A DNA stretch of 64,000 bases from Channallabes apus (taxonomy: Eukaryota; Chordata; Actinopteri; Siluriformes; Clariidae): assembly GCA_030522415.1 (NCBI GenBank), contig CM060131.1:2952501-3016500 (forward strand). The letters are read 5' to 3'. The notes under the pieces are model-generated. The model was not told where the DNA came from, made no database searches, and worked only from the letters and a program-made list of their open reading frames with translations. The translations under genes were made by a program, and so were the position numbers. Below, piece after piece: positions 46,641-58,267 of this stretch. Within the stretch, counting starts at the first letter, position 1. The number at the start of each line of letters is the position of its first letter.

Positions 46641-48561
46641 TGTATAGCTATGCAAATACAAGGCAGAATATTAAACTGTAGGGTACATTTCTGTGAGTGC
46701 AGTATACAGTATATACAAAATCAGTTGACCAAAGGTTGAACGCCTTCTTCTAGGTCCTGCCCCTTCCCTTAAAAAAAAAACGTCAGAAGTGAAAAAAAAA
46801 TAAATAAATGCAGAAGCAAGGCAGATTTCAGAATGACTAAATGCGTGCATTAATAATATAGAAAGTTTTAAAATGGTAAAAAAAAAAAAAATCACAAAAA
46901 CATTTTTTATTAGCATTTTTTTAAATTTATGTTAATTTGACATTTTTCTTTTGAATTTTATTTAAAAAATTGTGGCACAAATTAAACTCCATTTATCAGC
47001 CAAGTAATTAAATGATGTTAGTTATTAGTAGATTATCGGTTGACCTGCTAGTGCTTGTGACCCCATTTCCTGTCAGTGATGGTGACCCTTTTGGTCCTAC
47101 CTCCTGCCAGAGCCCAAATTCAAGAGAAGGCTGTTGTTATGTTTGTGGCATTACTAGTTAAAAAGATATTTTGACTTTTTTAAATGTCTTTCTGGTATAG
47201 ATGTGCCGAAGCTCTGAAAGTGCTTCATGTTTGCTTCACAACACAACTTCTTGGTACTTGTAAGTATGCAAAGACCCAACCACAACATATTTGATCTGAA
47301 TTTGTGTATCTGTGTAGCCGCATTCTGTCTTTCAACTTTTTTCCAACTTTTATTTATGCATATAATCGATAAAACTGTGCTTAATCTTACAGTTCATATA
47401 TTTGTGTTTAAGAAAGCTTATTGCCACCTGGCGTATTGGCATACTGTATGCCTTGTGTAATGACATAATGGTAGGTTTCTAAATATTACACAACATTTAT
47501 TCATTAGTGCTCTAAGCAAGAACTGGATCATTTCGGGTGATCCAGTAAACTGTTGCATTCTTCTTTTGTGATGTATTTTCCAGGCTTGTACTGAACCTTC
47601 AATCAGTTGTTGCTTTCTATGAGAGTTTCTTTCATTAGGCTCCTCTTTAGTAGATGAAACACAGGCCCAGTTGTGTTTGGCTTGGTGAGTGACTGGCATA
47701 GAATAAAAATAAATATATATTTTGATGCATAAAATGTATGGGATCTGATGCTTTATTTAATGACCCCACTACCTTATTCCGTTCTGTGCCCTCCGTTTCG
47801 CCATCTACACACACTCTCTACTATACGTACTGTAGATGCTATACGTGAGTAGATACCGTTTCTCAGAATCCATTGTACTATCACACACAGCCATCTGGAG
47901 AAACCCTCCTAATGATGATACAGCAGAAAAGAAAAGCAAAGGGAGTAGAAAGTTGCTCTGTGCTCATTTCCTGTACATCCCCCGTATTTGCTGTCTCCAG
48001 GACACAGGAAGTGGTGGACATGCTTGATAGCATTAGGCTCTAAAATAAAGGGTTAGAAGAAAGCAGTGAAATTAATACACTGAGGAAATCCTGGCTAGAG
48101 AATTTTGCAATCTCCCATATTATTTTCATCAACTACCAATTAATGGAAGAATTACTATTTGCTAAAAGGTTTTGCTAAAATTATATTATGGATAATGGAT
48201 TATACAGTACATACAGATTTAAGATAGATATTTATATCAAAATTCCAGGTGGAAATGTAACAAGAAAAGTTAAGTTTGTATGAAATGTAAATACCTTGTT
48301 ATCTATAGTTTACCAACAGCTTAGTAGATATATTCTTATCATCAACCTACCAAATACTTAACACTGAATGACTTTACATCTAAAAGAAGGAGATTGAGGC
48401 AACCCCTAGGCACGTGGTTTTGCAACCAACTGAAACCTTCTGTGAAGAAAGCAAGGTTCAGTATAAGAGCTCTAGTTTGCACTGGTGTTATCAAACACAA
48501 TACTGTATATCTGAAATGGATTGTTGACAAATCTTATTTACATATGTACAGTACACTATAT

Positions 48562-48563
<2 letters not shown>
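46641..48563. other. Gene-free AT-rich stretch
   Basis: No exon, element or array recognised. Poly-A tracts at 46770-46800 and 46878-46892. Confidence 0.4.

Positions 48564-48640
<77 letters not shown>
48564..48640. repeat. (AT)n microsatellite
   Basis: About 38 pure TA units. Confidence 0.95.
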
Positions 48641-48645
<5 letters not shown>

Positions 48646-48794
48646 CTAATTAAAATTACTTTGCATTAGCTAAGCTAAGAGGTTTCGTTAGCATTAAGTC
48701 TACCAGCATTAAGTTAGCAAAGAGTCAGTAGTTCAATTAATATGATCAAATAAAATCTGTGAATATTTATGGTATTAACTTTTTGGTAGTAACC

Positions 48795-49000
48795 TCCAAG
48801 GCCTGGGTTTGATTCCTGCCAGGATTGTATTGTGTCTGTACTGTGTGAATAGGTGTGTGAGTGTGTTTCTGTGTGTGATGGATTGGCACCCTATCCTCAT
48901 TGCTTAAGTCTCCTGGGATAGGCTCCAGCCCCCCCCCCCCCCCAACCCTGTATATAGGATAAAGCGGTATAGACAGTGAGTAAGTGAGTGAGTGCGTGAT
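48795..49000 (+). mobile_element. tRNA-derived SINE, 5'-truncated and internally deleted
   Basis: It starts at box B (GGGTTTGATTCCTGCC) and lacks the central conserved block. It keeps GATGGATTGGCACCCTATCC, GGGATAGGCTCCAGCC followed by a C16 run, and ATAAAGCGGTATAGACAGTG. Confidence 0.75.
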
Positions 49001-49724
49001 CTGTTAAGAGTTAGTGAACAGTAAGCAATAAGAGTTTTTATGTGTAGTTCTCATTTAATTAATTTAATTAAAATGCAAATTAAGTTAATTAAATTAAGTT
49101 ATATTTTGAAGAGAATAATCATTGGTGCCATATAAACCATACTTAAAATATTCTTAGCTACATGTACTAATATTTTTTGTGAAAACTAACAGAATTTTTT
49201 GGTGGAAAATTCACACCCAATGTTTCTTTCTTTTTATGTGAGTTACTTCTGAATGATCTATCTTTGTGCAGTTTTTTACAAAATAAATATGGATATTCTG
49301 TTATCTCGGTGCTGGTTACAGGCTGTATAATGCCCCCTGAGGAAATGGGAGTGGTCAAAGCACACTGACATTTTTTTTTTTTTTCATTTTATCTCAATGT
49401 TCAGTTGCTTTTCTCCTTCAATGAACCTGGCAGATAACATTTTTCTTCAACAATATCAGACATTATAGTCTGTAAACAGTCAAATTAATAGACCATAAAG
49501 CATGAAGTAGTTTTAAGACACCAAACATTATTTTGATATTATTATTATTATTATTAATATTACATATACAAATGTATACACACTTCAGGGTTAGAAAAAC
49601 ACTTATAAAAATTATACAAATATTTACATGAATAAAACTACCATTTATTCATATAAATATTTTAATACTAAATGTATTGCTATACATCATATTGTTTTTA
49701 TTTTTTGGCTGACTCTATATGTTG
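49001..49724. other. Gene-free AT-rich stretch
   Basis: AATTAAATTAAGTTAATT-type words and an ATT microsatellite near 49535-49560. No gene. Confidence 0.4.
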
Positions 49725-49920
49725 TTAGTCTTTCGGCTGCTCCCGGCAAGGGGTCGCCACAGAGGACCACGAAGAAGCTTGGTATAGGGTTTTACGCCAG
49801 AATTGACACAACCCTCCCTTTTTATCTGGGCTTGGGACTGGCACTACATCCAGTTGCTGGCATTTGGGCATTGGCTTGGAAACCCAGGCCTTCCACATGA
49901 TAGACGAGACATGACTTACA
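49725..49920 (+). mobile_element. Fish interspersed repeat fragment
   Basis: It has CTTTCGGCTGCTCCCGGCAA, GGGGTCGCCACAGAGGACCA, GGTTTTACGCCAGAATTGAC and TGGGCTTGGGACTGGCACT. A related diverged piece is at 57726-57945. I recognise it as a widespread fish retroposon fragment but cannot name the family confidently. Confidence 0.5.
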
Positions 49921-49923
49921 AAT

Positions 49924-51270
49924 ACTCATTTGGCAGACGCCCTTATCCAAAGTGATTTACATTTTTATCTCATTACACTGAGCAGTTGAGGGTTAAGGGC
50001 AGGGGCGTAGATTTAGGGTGGACGGAGGGGATGTGTCCCCACCAATATCCTCCGACCATTGAAATGTCCCCACCAATAATATAATCCACTTTAAAAATAA
50101 TAATAATAATAATAATAAAAATCGTTCTGTCAACATTAACCTAGACACGGCAGAAAGGGATAAATCGCGTTCTCTCCTTGAGTCCTCCCGCCCCCAAAAC
50201 ACAGATGAACATTTTGATTGGCTGTGCCTTTCCCTGCTATCATGTGATAGGCTATTGGCTGCGTTCAGATACAAGCAGCGCCAAATGCAGTGGATTTTTG
50301 TTCCGTGCAAGAAGGTGTATTGGGTGACATACTGTACATGTGACGCCATGTCAGCAAAAAAAAAAAAAAAGCTGGACATAATGAGCTTTTTTTTTCATAG
50401 AAAGGTGTAAGTCACTTACAAGCTAGTGGACAAGCTAGTGAATCCATCAAAGTCCATCAAAGTAGCGACAACAGTTAACGTTAATGCTAGTGTTTTTAAT
50501 TAAATTTTATTTATTTTACCGCCTTGACACACATTCATTATAGCAGGGCAGTCTATAGTCTGTGAATACGGACTTAAAACTAACAGCAGATTAAACAGCT
50601 AAATGTAAAAGTATAAATATGATCCCTGTCAGTCTCCTAATCTAATGACGACTATTTGTCTTGTGAAAGAAATTGATATGCTACATACTAATATTGCCAT
50701 GGCTAGAATTTTGTTGACAGTTCACCAATAGAAAATCCAATTCGCGCAAATAGGTTTTAAAATGAATTCACTGAATTGGCAAACATTAACATGATTTGAT
50801 TCGAGGTTTGCACACTAAGACTCAGAAAAAGTGAAATAAAATGATTGCTGTTTAAATGGCATGTTTACCCTGTTTTGTCAGGTGACAGAACTTAAACAAC
50901 TGTACTGTATATCAGCACTATGGCTAAAGAATAGTCTTTATTAAATCTTTTTGTCAGTTATTAAACATTCCTTTAACATTACACTATTCCTTAATTTAAC
51001 TTAATGAATTGCATTTCGAGTGGATTAATATCAATCGAAACATTGCTAATATAAAGTGATTTTGCATTAGGCCTATGCAGAAAGAAAAAAAAACATGCAT
51101 TCCGACGGAGTTGGGGTTGGTGGGTCCCCACCAGTGTCCAGAGCAAATCTATGCCCTTGGTTAAGGGCCTCCCTTAATGGCCCAACAGTGGCAACTTGGT
51201 GGTCGTGGGGTTTGAACCTGGCACCTTCCGACCCGCAGTCCAATGCCTTAACCAGTTAAGCTAATATAAG
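49924..51270 (-). mobile_element. Common fish short retroposon split by a hAT insertion
   Basis: Left part 49924-49999 has CATTTGGCAGACGCCCTTAT and TTTTTATCTCATTACACTGA. Right part 51160-51270 has GGGCCTCCCTTAATGGCCCA, ACAGTGGCAACTTGGTGGTC and GGGTTTGAACCTGGCACC. These are consecutive parts of one widespread fish repeat, separated by the element at 50000-51159. Confidence 0.75.
50000..51159. mobile_element. Non-autonomous hAT element (1.16 kb)
   Basis: The left end is CAGGGGCGTAGATTTAGGG; the right end, reverse-complemented, is CAAGGGCATAGATTTGCTC. The 8-bp target duplication GTTAAGGG is perfect (49992-49999 and 51160-51167). The repeated phrase GTCCCCACCA occurs near both ends. No transposase. 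Confidence 0.93.
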
Positions 51271-51621
51271 TCATTAATTATACCAGACCTTTAACAGTGC
51301 CACCTTGCCACTGTCTGTTAGAAGGTCACAAAACGTAACCTTTTTACGTGATTTGAAATCCTTTGGATATTATAATTTTAGTTAAGATATACAGTATATA
51401 TTTTAATAACATGTCAGTGCGTAGTCTGGAAACTGCATTATGAGCACATTTAAAATAGCACTTTTGTATTATTTTTGAAAAACAAACAACCCTAGTCTTA
51501 GCAGATGAACTCCTTGATGTTTAGCAAAAGTTACAATGTAATCTTCTTATCTTACATCTGAACCGGTGTGGCGCGAGAGCGATAGTGACCGAATTGCTCT
51601 TTGCTTCCTTGTAAAAACGCT

Positions 51622-51647
51622 GTGTGTGTGTGTGTGTGTGTGTGTGT
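51622..51647. repeat. (GT)n microsatellite
   Basis: Thirteen GT units just upstream of the putative lmo2 promoter. Confidence 0.9.
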
Positions 51648-51660
51648 TGTGGTCGAGCTG

Positions 51661-51996
51661 TGTCGTGAGCAGGAAGTGGGAACCGAAAGCAGAATAGCCT
51701 GGTGGGCGGGGCTTCATAAAAATACCTGCAGTACAAAAACCAAGGGGACTCGAGTTCCGCTTGTAGTTGGAGCACGAGACAGGAAAAGCCGAGCGCTGGT
51801 CACGTGGCTTGACTTAGAGTATTCATAAGGCTGCGGTTTCATTACAGTAGTTCGGATTAACGCGGGTTTATTTCCTCCTTGACTGACAGCGGGTGGTTTT
51901 GACTTGAGTTCCGCAGCCGCCTGTTTATCTCCGCGACGTTGAAGCGCGTATCCACTGTAGTGTCTCCTGCTAGAACTGGGAGTCACTCCGACCAGC
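51661..51996 (+). promoter_or_regulatory. lmo2: Putative lmo2 proximal promoter and 5' UTR
   Basis: Directly upstream of the lmo2 start codon the sequence turns GC-richer. It has an ETS-type motif (AGGAAGTG, 51671), a GC box (GGTGGGCGGGGC, 51701-51712) and a TATA-like CATAAAAATAC (51715-51725). An E-box CACGTG lies at 51801 and a GATA-type site (TTATCT, reverse AGATAA) at about 51925. ETS and GATA inputs are known for vertebrate lmo2. The transcription start is not determined here. Confidence 0.5.
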
Positions 51997-52037
51997 ATGG
52001 CATCGACAGTTGAGAGGAAGACCATGGACGTCAACGA
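51997..52037 (+). CDS. lmo2: lmo2 coding exon 1
   Basis: LMO2 is a nuclear LIM-only adaptor that bridges TAL1/E-protein and GATA factors with LDB1 in blood and endothelial development. It does not bind DNA itself. This exon encodes MASTVERKTMDVN plus two bases of a Glu codon and ends at donor GTGAGT (GA|GTGAGT). Human LMO2 begins MSSAIERKSLDPSEEPVDEV, and the spliced product here continues ...NEELVDEV, so the join is clear. The whole coding sequence is 41 + 216 + 223 nt = 480 nt, giving 159 aa, the normal length. The gene is complete and uninterrupted. A TTC microsatellite starts 13 nt after the exon. Confidence 0.92.
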
Positions 52038-52121
52038 GTGAGTGGGCTTCTTCTTCTTCTTCTTCTTCCCTCCTAATGTATGTCGTCTCACCCGTCCTCT
52101 CTGTCTATATAACGGAATTAA

Positions 52122-52664
52122 CCCTAGAAAACCCAGACCACCTTATCCTAATAGGAAATCTATCTCCTTTGGCTGAAATGATGATACAGACCCAGTGAAC
52201 CCTAAAACAGGTGTTTTTTAAAAATTAACCCTTTCCTACTACATGTAATGACATGGGTCATATATGACCCCTTGGGATATCCAGTATGTTTTACCAACTG
52301 GTAACTTTCACTCATGACATAAAGGCAGGCGTTCTTTCTTAGTAAGGAAAGATTCTCATTTCAAAATATATTTATTGATTTTAACTTTTCATCAATGACT
52401 ATGCACATAATTTTGTTCTAAGGCAGGAACTAAAAACACTGGCATCAGCTTTTATATCACCAAATAAAAAGCACAGTAGCAGCCATGTTTGATGTGAAAA
52501 AACTCAGGTTAGTTCAGTCAGTTACCACTAAATGTCAGTGTTATGGGTTCACATAGGGCACACTGGGTTGTAATGCAAAAAGAAATCTTTACTTTGGTGT
52601 GTGGGTTGAATATGACGATGAAATAAAAGTCTGGGTCAAATATGACCCCGTGGGTTCTCCAGGG
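52122..52664. mobile_element. piggyBac-like MITE in lmo2 intron 1
   Basis: Ends are CCCTAGAAAACCC (52122) and, reverse-complemented, CCCTGGAGAACCC (ending 52664). Both are flanked by TTAA (52118-52121 and 52665-52668), the piggyBac target. The sequence GTCATATATGACCCC occurs near the left end and GTCAAATATGACCCC near the right. 543 bp, no transposase. Confidence 0.88.
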
Positions 52665-53146
52665 TTAAAACAAAATCTAAAAGCGGAATTTCCTGGGTTG
52701 GAAGTCTTACAGTCTAAATGAATTGTTTAGAGGAATAAGGAGATCTCCTGTAAATGTAGCCTCTGTCACTGCGTGTAGTCTGTCATTAAGGAGACGGAGA
52801 GAATAGTTTGAGTCGCCCTGACTAACCTGTAGGAACCTGTGGGGTGAACACTGGTCAACTTATGTTCTGTCACTTTTTGCTATAATCTTGTAACACCATA
52901 TGATTTCAGAAAGCTTAGGTTCTCTTTTATCCGGTCTGTGTTCAATTTAAATGGGAAAATACCAAGCAGAGCTGAAATGATGCCTCTTTCTCTGCCATTT
53001 GATCGAATGTTACATCTTTTTGGAGGATACTGGTAAAGTGGGACGCTCAATTGTTTGTTTGTTTGTTTTGTTTGGACATAACACACAAAATATGAGAGGC
53101 GTTCAAGTCAAATCTGGACTGAAATAACAGGACATAGTCGAGAGGG

Positions 53147-53340
53147 GTCGCCTTGCACCTCCAGGGTTAAGTGTTCGATTCCCGCCTCGAGTCTGCGTGA
53201 TGGAGTTTGCAGGGTCTTCCTGTGCTTAGTGGGTTTCCTCCCACAGTCCAAATACATCCAGATTAGATTAGGTGTTCGCAAATTGCCCGTAATATGTGAA
53301 CAAATGTGTGTGCGTGTGTGCGCGCGCGCCCTGCCATTTT
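53147..53340 (+). mobile_element. tRNA-derived SINE, partial
   Basis: GTCGCCTTGCACCTCCAGGG followed by box B GTTCGATTCCCGCC and GTGGGTTTCCTCCCACAGTC, then a GTGTGCGCGCGC tract. The 3' tail is missing. Confidence 0.8.
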
Positions 53341-53769
53341 TTTGGCACCACATTCATTGTCTGAACATGTGGAACTTATGGCCAGGACCCAGTTTGACCT
53401 TAACACCCTTTGTACATAAGTGGCAAAGGAAAAATATTTCACCCTGAATGTAATCTGACAATATTTAATTTTTCTTGGCTAGCATGATATCTGAGTATAA
53501 TATTGGTAATGAGCAAATATATTAACACTTCTTTATTCATGTACGGTTTCTTTAATATATTAAATAATCAAAATCATTTACATGTTGACTTATTTATGTT
53601 ACTTCTATATTGACAGGACAAAGTTTTGAAACATTTAGTATTTGCTGTCCCACTTTAGTACTAACATCTTTTACCAAGTGGGGCAGAGGAAAATGTACCC
53701 CTATCAAAAATAAATTGGAGGAAAAGTAATATATATTTTCTGATTTTTCAGATACATCTTTCATATGTA

Positions 53770-55331
53770 CAGTCGTGGCCAAAAGCGTTGAGAATTACTA
53801 TTAATACTATTAACTAACTACTAATAACTATTGGAAATAGGAAAAGTTGCTGCTTACAGTAAGTTTTTATAATAGCAATTTGCATATACTCCAGAAGAGT
53901 GATCAGATGAATTGCATAGTCCTTCTTTGCCATGAAAATTAACTTGATCCCAAAAAAACCTTTCCACTGCATTTCATTGCTGTCATTAAAGGACCTGCTG
54001 AGATCATTTCAGTAATCATCTTGTTAACTCAGCTGAGAATGTTGACGAGCACAAGGCTGGAGATCATTATGTCAGGCTGATTGGGTTAGAATGGCAGACT
54101 TGACATGTTAAAAGGAGGGTGATGCTTGAAATCATTGTTCTTCCATTGTTAACCATGGTGACCTGCAAAGAAACTTGTGCAGCCATCATTGCATAAAAAT
54201 GGCTTCACAGGCAAGGATATTGTGGCTACTAAGATTGCACCTAAATCAACAATTTATAGGATCATCAAGAACTTCAAGGAAAGAGGTTCAATTCTTGTTA
54301 AGAAGGCTTCAGGACATCCAAGAAAGTCCAGCAAGTGGCAGGATCATCTCCTAAAGAGGATTCAGCTGCGGGATCGAAGTGCCACCAGTGCAGAGCTGCT
54401 CAGGAATGGCAGCAGGCAGGTGTGGGCGCATCTGCACGCACAGTGAGGCGAAGACTTTTGGAAGATGGCCTGGTGTCAAGAAGGGCAGCAAAGAAGCCAC
54501 TTCTCTCCAAAATAAACATCAGGGACAGATTGATGTTCTGCAGAAAGTGTGGTGAATGGACTGCTGAGGACTGGGGCAAAGTCATATTCTCTGATGAAGC
54601 CGATTTCCGATTGTTTGGGGCATCTGGAAAAAGGCTTGCCCGGAGAAGAAAAGGTGACGCTACCATCAGTCCTGTGTCATGCCAACAGTAAAGCATCCTG
54701 AGACCATTCATGTGTGGGGTTGCTTCTCATCCAAGGGAGTAGGCTCACTCACAATTTTGCCCAAAAACACAGCCATGAATAAAGAATGGTACCAAAACAC
54801 CCTCCAACATCAACTTCTTCCAACAATCCAACAACAGGTTGGTGAAGAACGATGCATTTTCCAGCACGATTGAGCACCGTGCCATAAGGCAAAAGTGATA
54901 ACTAAGTGACTCGGGGACCAAAATGTTGAAATTTTGGGTCCATGGCCTGGAAACTCCTCAGATCTTAATCCCAGTTCTTGAGAACTTGTGAACAATCCTC
55001 AAGAGGCGGGTGGACAAACAAAAACCCACTAATTCTGACAAACTCCAAGAAGAGATTATGAAAGAATGGGTTGCTATCAGTCAGGATTTGGCCCAGAAGT
55101 TGATTGAGAGCCCAGTCGAATTGCAGAGGTCCTGAAAAAGAAGGGCAAATACTGACTCTTTGTATAAATGTCATGTAATTGTCGATAAAAGCCTTTGACA
55201 CGTATGAAGTGCTTGGAATTATATTTCAGTACATCACAGAAACAACTGAAACAAAGATCTAAAAGCAGTTTAGCAGCAAACTTTGTGAAAACTAATATTT
55301 GTTTCATTCTCAAAACTTTTGGCCACGACTG
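53770..55331 (+). mobile_element. Tc1-like transposon, both ends present, transposase degraded
   Basis: The TIRs are CAGTCGTGGCCAAAAGCGTT (53770, after TA) and the complement of CAGTCGTGGCCAAAAGTTTT (ending 55331, before TA). Coding remnants in three frames: GKDIVATKIAPKSTIYRIIK (HTH, 54210), then ARTVRRRLLEDGLVSRRAAK and SDEADFRLFG (first Asp), VWGCFSSKGVGSL, and a final SSDLNPS-like motif near 54955. There are multiple frameshifts and stops. Located in lmo2 intron 1. Confidence 0.93.
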
Positions 55332-56019
55332 TAAAACATTACAAACCACAAGTCATGCTTTAAAGCATTAACATAATTTTACCGGTCCATAAATAAATAA
55401 AAGAATGCAAAAATAAATTATTTAATTACAAATATACGCATAGTCAGGAATTCATGTAGAGTCGATAATTTAGGTATTTAGACATGTTAATAAGATCGTT
55501 ATTTGCACTTATCTTAGATAAATTAATTTGCATATAAAATGTTACATTTCATACTAAAGTGTCAAAATAATTAGATTTTTTTTATCAAATCATGTTAGCC
55601 CTACTTACTTACCTGCTTTCAGAGCAGGTTGGGCCATGCCCTCAGAGACGACATCATGCATACATATTAGTTACATCACTCTGATTAATCAATAGCTTTA
55701 GAAACTAATATCTAAACGTAAGTGTCGCATTTTACCAATATTCACTCTAGTAGTAATTCATTCAGAGTTCTGTCTACTGATGTCCATCTGTTGGAACTGA
55801 ACCCAACCAATTTTCTCCACTTAACGCACAGGTGTCCGTTGAAATATGAACCACAGACACATGCCAGACATGCGTGTGTGTATTTTTGTGCAATGTATAA
55901 TGTACAAATTATTTCTTTGTGGAATACCTAATGCTGTATATGTATGCATGGTGCATTATCATGCTGGTAGTTATTAAATTATGGCCATATAGGGATGCAC
56001 ATTGTCAGCAAAAGTAGTC
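55332..56019. other. lmo2 intron 1, no recognised feature
   Basis: AT-rich intronic DNA without exon or element signal. Confidence 0.45.
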
Positions 56020-56160
56020 CAGTAAGCTGTATTCAAAACAATGATTGATATTAGCAGGCCCAGAATTTCCCACACCATTACACACCACATTCACCAGCCC
56101 TATACTATTGTTCTAGTCTTCACCTGTCCAGTTTTGGTGAGCCTGTGCCCACTGCAGCCT
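56020..56160 (-). mobile_element. Tc1-like transposon fragment
   Basis: CACCTGTCCAGTTTTGGTGA and GCCTGTGCCCACTGCAGCC are the reverse complement of a conserved transposase stretch of the family at 18020-18400. Short and decayed. Confidence 0.5.
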
Positions 56161-56357
56161 TAGCCTACTGTTCATAGCTAATAGAATGAGACATTGGCAT
56201 TATTGTCTTCTTTTTTATCTGTATCATTTCCATTATCTCAGGTTTAAAAAGAGTAGGGGAGGTATAATATTACGAAATGTAAAGATGGTAACTGTACTAA
56301 GGTAGATAATGGATTTTTAATTTGTTCTGCAGCAGTGTGAGGTAGCCATTGCTCACT

Positions 56358-56686
56358 CACTCATCTTCTATACCGCTTTATCCTATATTCAGGATCATGG
56401 GGGGGCCTGGAGCCTATCCCAGTAAACTTGAGGCACAATGTGGGGTACACTCTGGATAGGGTACCAATCCATCGCAGGCCACACACACACACCGCTCACT
56501 CACTGCGGGCAATTTGGGAATGCCAATTAGCCTAATCTGCATCACTTTGGGAGGAAACCACCAAGCACTGGGAGAACATGCAAACTCCATCACACAGAGA
56601 CGAGAATCAAGCCTGGCTGGGAATTGAACCTGGACTCCAGAGGTGCAAAACAACAGTGCTAACCACTACACCACAGTGCCGCCTGT
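56358..56686 (-). mobile_element. tRNA-derived SINE, near full length
   Basis: On the minus strand: GTGGTGTAGTGGTTAGCACT head, box B GGTTCAATTCCC, CATGGAGTTTGCATGTTCTC-like body, and GGATAAAGCGGTATAGAAGA at the tail. Confidence 0.88.
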
Positions 56687-56754
56687 GAGGTAGCTACAAT
56701 ACTGCCACTTGAATAAAATGAAAGTAATTTGTTTATTATAACAGTGTTTTCAGT

Positions 56755-56995
56755 GGCACGGTGGCATAGTGGTTAGCGCTGTTGCCTTGCACCTCCATAG
56801 CCCAGGTTTGATTCCTGCCCCGGGGCTGTGTGAAAGAAGTTTGCATGTTCTTCCCGTGCTTGGAGGGTTTTCTCCCACAGTCCGAAGACATGTAAATTAG
56901 GCTAATTTGCAGTCCCGTTGCCCCTAGTGTGTGTGAGAGACTGTGAGTAAGTGTGCATGCCCTATGATGGATTGGCACCCCATCTAATACTACAA
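56755..56995 (+). mobile_element. tRNA-derived SINE, 3'-truncated
   Basis: Head GGTGGCATAGTGGTTAGCGC, box B GGTTTGATTCC, body TTTGCATGTTCTTCCCGTGC and GATGGATTGGCACCCCATC. It lies head to head with the minus-strand copy at 56358. Confidence 0.85.
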
Positions 56996-57001
56996 ATAAA
57001 C

Positions 57002-57725
57002 CATACCAGTCAAGTTTAGTAATTTGGCTACACAATTGTTTTTTTTTGCATTGCCTCTATGATTAGCTACTGCACTTAACTTACTCTCTTCAGTGCAAGT
57101 GTATTAATGCCCTGCGGTGCAGGTATGATTGCTACTGTCTACAGATTATGTATAGCTAAGGAATGTAGTGTTCTAGACATTTGACTTGTCTAGGCAATGT
57201 TTAATACTGTAGGACTAAAGTGCGGCATTCCTCATCCAGACATGTTTTTCAGCTCTCTAAGCTAACTTTCTACCTTCAAGCTAATGCTATGTAACTACGT
57301 CTGATCCTTAAGTCAGCCATATTTTGATGAATTTTATGTAAAAAAGATTCAAATTCAAAATATTCCCTTTTTGTTGAAAGCAAGCAACCCTCCCAAATTA
57401 AGAGCAGGTGAGAGGAGGGTGGTGGGGATGGGACTTTTAGGAGGCATCCGTTCATAATAAAATGTTTAAAATATGTACATGGATTGGTCCAGATTGACAT
57501 GTCGGTCAACATATCTCCCAGTTTAGTGGGGAGAAAAAGACTGAAATCTTTTTTTTTTTTTTTTTTTTTGATAACTCAAAATATCAATGTATGCACTTTG
57601 TGTCCTTAAATAAATGGTCGGCACATCTGGTTATATAAACAGAAAAGAGAATCACTGCATGTTGTTGCAATCTAATATTTTGTAGGCATGATCAAATTGT
57701 TATATCATCCTGTTAATTAACTGTC
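57002..57725. other. lmo2 intron 1, no recognised feature
   Basis: AT-rich, with a T20 tract at 57549-57568. No exon or element recognised. Confidence 0.4.
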
Positions 57726-57945
57726 AATTGCTAACTGTTGGTTGCCAGCTCCACTAGTCGTGGTTAGTTAGTTCCAGCCGTCGTGGAAGAATATGCGTTG
57801 GCAGGGCAAAATAACTGGCATAGGTTTTACGTCGGTTGCCCTTCCTGATGCAACTTTCACATTTTCTCTGGGCTTGGGTCCAGCAGTGCATCCAGTGGCT
57901 GTTGTTTGGGCATTGTGTGACAGGCGAGAAACCTACCATTGCTTT
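57726..57945 (+). mobile_element. Fish interspersed repeat fragment
   Basis: GGTTTTACGTCGGTTGCCCT, CTTCCTGATGCAACTTTCAC and TGGGCTTGGGTCCAGCAGTG match the same repeat as 49725-49920. Family name uncertain. Confidence 0.5.
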
Positions 57946-57957
57946 TGAACAACATTG

Positions 57958-58240
57958 CTACACTGCCTGTCCAAAAAAGTTGCAATAGATGAGATTTAAT
58001 TTGACTATCTTTAGCTTGGAATACAGTTTGCTGTAAACCTCCAATTGATGGGTAAAAATGATTCCTCGTACGCCATCTCTTTTACAATTTGAGTCTTGGA
58101 ATATGCCTGTGCCATCAAGGAAGAAAAAACTCCATTTGTCATTCTGTACATTCAGATAATCCGCTGACTTTGGTTTATTGCCACATGCAACGTTACTGAG
58201 CCTAAACCTGACCAATGAAAGCCAACCAGATTCTAGCATA
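57958..58240 (-). mobile_element. Degenerate Tc1-like fragment
   Basis: It begins CACTGCCTGTCCAAAAAAGT. It shows TTTTACAATTTGAGTCTTGG, GGAATATGCCTGTGCCATCA and CCTAAACCTGACCAATG, the reverse complement of the 19020-20030 family. No intact ORF. Confidence 0.75.
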
Positions 58241-58267
58241 CTAATTGCAAAAATAAATAAATAAATA

